In this document: in pieces, positions 60,251-64,000 of the stretch | Layout of the letters: the number at the start of each line of letters is the position of its first letter | Position numbering within the stretch: the stretch's first letter is position 1 | Source: Trileptium ribeirensis | Taxonomy: Eukaryota > Nematoda > Enoplea > Enoplida > Thoracostomopsidae | DNA length: 64,000 nt | Reading direction: 5' to 3' | Assembly: GCA_030248225.1 (NCBI GenBank) | Contig: JASANE010017582.1 | Span: forward strand, 49,229 to 113,228 | Program-made: the position numbers and the translations under genes | Notes under the pieces: generated by a model | Told to the model about the DNA's origin: nothing | Seen by the model: the letters and a program-made list of their open reading frames with translations, nothing else | The model's database searches: none

Positions 60251-61039
60251 TTCGGGCACAGGCAAAATGGTTATAGGCCGTGAAATCTTATAACTTTTGA
60301 AAAAATATTTGAAACGCATAGGTAACCGGCGAAAGTGAATGTAAAATATTATGGGGTTTTATGTAGGAATTTTACAAAGTCAAGCTTTACGTTAAGTCAG
60401 AATGCCTAACGTGGTTTAAGATTAACATGGGAAATGCAGGGTAGCAGTAACGTTGGCGAATAAGAAACAAGCGTTATATTACATAACCTAAGCGGGGTAT
60501 GGTTAAATATTTAGTAACTTACAGCATATTGCTTGAACTAATTTTGTATAAATAGTCGAGAGGGTTTAGCCAATAACATGTCCCATCTTGGAGTAAACTT
60601 TGATGTTGGTTTCAAAATACCATACCCTGCGTCACGATGACTGCTTGAGTACTAACCAGTATAATCTCCGAGGGGCGAGGCTAACTGGTGAGATACCATT
60701 TAGGTAATGAGCGGGCATACTAAGCTAACGTAGATGTAGCTGTGACGGTGACTCATGTTTAGGCACGAGAAGATATACAACCGTCAGCCAAAACACTTGC
60801 TCTGATGTAAATTTACGACTGCTGGCGTCTTGGATTAAAAAGCACTATGAGTATAATCCATAACGGCGGGGGTGTTATAAGTTTTTTGGCTATGGTTTTT
60901 ACATTACTTTAACTAAAACATCTATTTATGACCAGTGAATAAAAATTTAAACACTAAATTTATAGTTGAGCAAGGTTAGTGTTAGGTTTCATCGTCGCTG
61001 AATCAATGTGGAATTTTCAACATGAAACTGTAACAATCA

Positions 61040-62150
61040 TTTACATTTGACTGCGTAAATCACACCGCCTTACTTCACAAACTTCGTGATTATGGAATTA
61101 CTGGACCAGTGCTGAAATGGATGGAATCATTCCTTTGTGGCAGAATGTAACGAGTTGTTTTAAATGGAGTGGCACCTGACTATCTTCCTGTACTAAGTGG
61201 AGTGCCCCAAGGCACTGTCTTAGGCCTACTGCATTTCTTGCTTTTCGTAAATAATATCGATGAGTACGCATCAGGTCCATATTTAAGTTTGTTGACGATA
61301 TGCGCTTTGGCACGGCGCATCCCAAGATCCCCACTTCGATGTCCGTCCATAGATGATCTACAAGCCGACCTTCGAGGTCTAGATCTCTCGCCTGCCAGCT
61401 GGTTACTAGATTTTAACACTAATAAATGCGCTGTCATGCACTGCCGCCATCACAATCCCTGCTCAGCATACCATCTCGGAAATAACATTTTGCCTCCAAC
61501 ATCGGAGGAAAAGGACCTCGGAATTATCATGACCCCTGATTTCACTTTCTCCAAACACAGTATCGATGTAACTTCGCGTGTTCGTCGTATTATTGGAGTC
61601 CTTAGCAGAACAATCCATTATTGGGACAAGCGGAAGTGGCTGTCCTTATACAAGGCTTTGGTTCGGCCGATAGTCGAATATGCCACTGTTGTCTGGTGCC
61701 TTTTTTGGGCGAGATATCGAACTTGTGGAGTCTGTTCAAAGACATGCTACGAAATTGCTACCTTCTATTCGCAACTGGTCATATGAAGAACGTCTTCGTT
61801 ATCTTGGAATCCAAAGCTTACAAACACGCAGACTTCGATGCGACCTCATTACACTTTATAAGAGCATAGACAATCAAATCGATTTGGACATCTTACAACT
61901 TTTCTCAGCCTATTGCGAATGAACCCGCGGATACGCCTATAAACTCCAAATTCGTGGCACACCTTTTCACGACTTTCGCCAAGGTTTCTTTCCATACCGA
62001 ATTGTAAGAGTATGGAATTCACTCCCACCATTCGTAGTATATGCCCCAAATTTTGCTACGCTCGATTGCACACCACTGGTTCAATTCCTGCTATTTAATA
62101 TGACATGCTTTGTTTCTACTTTTTCTATTTTCAATCGCATTGCCCAACAC
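61040..62150 (+). pseudogene. CR1-type RT relic, right-arm copy
   Basis: This is the same dead RT as at 54,240-55,350, now on the plus strand: FDCVNHTALLHKLRDYGITG, a stop at RM, VLSGVPQGTVLGLL, a degraded catalytic site, then CAVMHCRHHNP, EKDLGIIMTPDF, VRPIVEYATVVWC, RDIELVESVQRHATKLLPSI, and WNSLPPFVVYAP. It differs from the left copy by a few indels, such as one extra T before GGCACGGCG (61,308) that joins two frames into a 205-codon open frame, and a different base mix after GTGCCTTTTTT near 61,705. The C-terminal part reads past a stop after FSAYCE. Shared and private lesions together date the duplication after death of the element. Confidence 0.85.
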
Positions 62151-64000
62151 TAACCTAATTCTAATGAGGTTCCGGGTCCATTGTCAGTGATTGGAGAAAG
62201 TCAGCAATGTTCTCCTCTCGATCTTTGAAAATGATACCTGACGTGGACACGTTCAGGTAAACAGTCAAGCCTGTTAGGTAAACATGCACTTCGAGACAAT
62301 TTATCCACCAAGCTACTAGATGTATTATTCCTAGACACGTTTCGAAAAGAGACGCCCGAAACTCTTTTTTCCCAAACAATTTTCCAAGATAAATAACGTA
62401 TAATTTCTCAATCTTAACTGATAACGACGTAGCGGAATTTCGCCTAAGAATCAAGGACTCTGCGTCGGAGGTTAAACAAAACTAGACCTAAACCTGCTAC
62501 AGCATACTGGCAAGACCAGCAAGAACACGAGCATCACGCATGTCCATAATAAATTATCTGAAATGTTGCTAAAATAAACAATTAAATATAGAATTTGTGT
62601 ACATTTTGTACTAATTTTTGATTAGAAAATCTTTTAAGTTTCGAATAAGTTTTTACCTGCTCAGCTGCAGCCACGATCGTTGCGCTCTGAAATAGTTTAA
62701 GATAAAGTAGACCACTTTACAAGGGTAACAGCTTAGGTCAGCGAAATAGCAATATACAGAAGTAACTGTCAACTTTTGGGCAGGTCCAACCTTGTATTTC
62801 CCTCCCTTCTAGACAATATTTCATAGGTTTTGACCTAATTACTAAAATTATATCCAATCTCATTATCCTTCCCTGGGGATATCCATTCTCCCACAGGGGT
62901 GATTCTTATATTTATCCCCGAGGGTGAGAAAACTATCTAAATTTTGTATTACGTCTCTTATTTCTTATCCCTTACCCACCTATTACCCCTTAAAACTGAC
63001 TTTAAATCCAGGAATTTACGAATTTCCTTACTTTTATTTAAATAACACATTTTTCCTTGATTTATAACTATCCCCTTCCGGTGGGGTGAATTACCTCTCA
63101 GCCGCGGTCGGGTGATATTCTCCCTCACTCAGGAAACACTTTAATCTCCCTATTATTCTATTTTCATTCAGTTAAAAATCCTCTAATTTTCACTGTTTTC
63201 CCCTAAAAACAAATACATCAATATTTGACTTTTTCCTAACTACATACGATTTCTTAACCATTAAAACTATACAATGGGGTTCCACTCATTCATTTCCCTC
63301 TGGAAATATACCCAACCCCTATGGGATACCTCTATATAACCCTATTTCTCACCTAAAACTCTTCAGAAATTTTCTTAAAATTTGAAAAATATTATTACTA
63401 ATATATATACTACCTATTGTTAATAAATAAATTTACGTAGCTAATTTTTTCATCTCTTTTGTGTAGGATAGCTACGCTGTTAGTTTAGAGTATAGTGCTC
63501 TACGTGTATATTGTTGTTATTGAACGATGAAAGAGACGATTGCGTGTTAAGCAGATGTTGCGTTGTATATCGATAGTTTTGTTTTCTTGTGGATTGTTAT
63601 TGTTTTTTTGTCGTTATTTTGTGAGAGTTGTTACTGCAGTGCTCGCCAATGTATATATATATACTAAACGACGTGTTGCGTAGGAATATGACTGTTCGGT
63701 TTTGTATTATATTACGAGTTTTTCTGTTTTTTTTCTTGTAACGATTTTCCAATACATAGGCTGGTGACATATTAGTTACTAATAGTTCAGTAGCGTTGTT
63801 TTTTTTTCGGAAGCTGTCGCGTGCTTGTGTGAGTTAGTACCAACTTTTTAGGGGCCCCGGCTATACACGTGGAGACTTAGGTGTATGCATATCTAGGTAA
63901 TATCTCTAAGGGTCCGTTTGACCGTAGGATTATAATGCTCTGATTTCGTTGCTCTCCAATCCCGCACTCACACACATGTAAGAACACATACACGTACACA

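Larger units (their letters stand above)
58426..64000 (-). repeat. Right arm of the palindrome (runs off the window)
   Basis: This is the reverse complement of 52,366-57,956, beginning with ATCGGTATTAAATTTG at the inner edge. Length within the window is 5,575 against 5,591 for the left arm, so net indels are small, although local indels are common. The outer end is not reached: the last base still aligns to 52,366. Visible differences from the left arm include 58,976-58,996, 58,771-58,785, 63,100-63,125 and 63,930-63,950. Confidence 0.95.

Overview
The window looks like repeat-rich, gene-poor nuclear DNA from an invertebrate animal. It has low to moderate GC, no operons, no long single-copy ORFs, several CR1-type non-LTR retrotransposons (one with a PHD-finger ORF1), short cut-and-paste elements with target-site duplications, and many degenerate tandem arrays. 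The only host coding sequence I would defend is one exon at 57.9-58.43 kb. It encodes a signal-peptide-like N-terminus, an acidic disordered stretch, and a membrane segment followed by FVHETG, which resembles the N-terminus of organellar Na+/H+ exchangers (NHE6/7/9 type). I cannot place the species; a protostome is a guess.

Layout. 1-9 kb: no recognisable gene. 9.17-9.65 kb: a ~150 bp degenerate tandem array. 12.4-13.6 kb: a ~75 bp tandem array split by a 551 bp inverted-repeat element with an 8 bp target duplication. 13.94-14.24 kb: seven copies of a 45-46 bp repeat. 15.55-15.74 kb and 23.2-23.4 kb: tails of dead CR1 elements. 18.6-21.07 kb: an element bounded by inverted GAATATTCGG-type ends that carries ~190 bp tandem repeats. 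24.8-25.3 kb: a 468 bp inverted-repeat element. 26.1-31.1 kb: a mosaic of two inverted copies of one composite repeat, a 165-186 bp satellite, a 382 bp MITE and a 1,176 bp hAT-like element with a perfect 8 bp target duplication.

31.2-41.8 kb is a LINE cluster on the plus strand. It holds a 5'-truncated CR1, a near-complete CR1 (PHD ORF1, then an ORF2 with endonuclease and RT but an in-frame deletion between them), and a third, 5'-truncated CR1 abutting its tail. On the minus strand, 32.87-36.35 kb carries a decayed hydrophilic, gag-like coding region with a broken zinc-knuckle spacing.

41.8-52.3 kb is mostly unrecognised, with a GC-rich stretch of ~440 bp repeats and a dispersed repeat at 49.7-50.1 kb. 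From 52,366 to the window end lies a huge imperfect palindrome: two arms of at least 5.58 kb around a 469 bp unique loop. The loop is the body of the exchanger-like exon. The left arm supplies its leader and first ~16 codons, and the right arm carries the same leader and codons inverted. Both arms carry the same dead CR1, the same TA-flanked MITE and the same satellite units, so those insertions came before the duplication. This palindrome is the most interesting object in the window. It may be a real inverted duplication or an assembly product, although the patchy divergence between the arms argues against simple read fold-back. No tRNA, rRNA or CRISPR array was found. All similarity calls were made by eye; no alignment or search was run.
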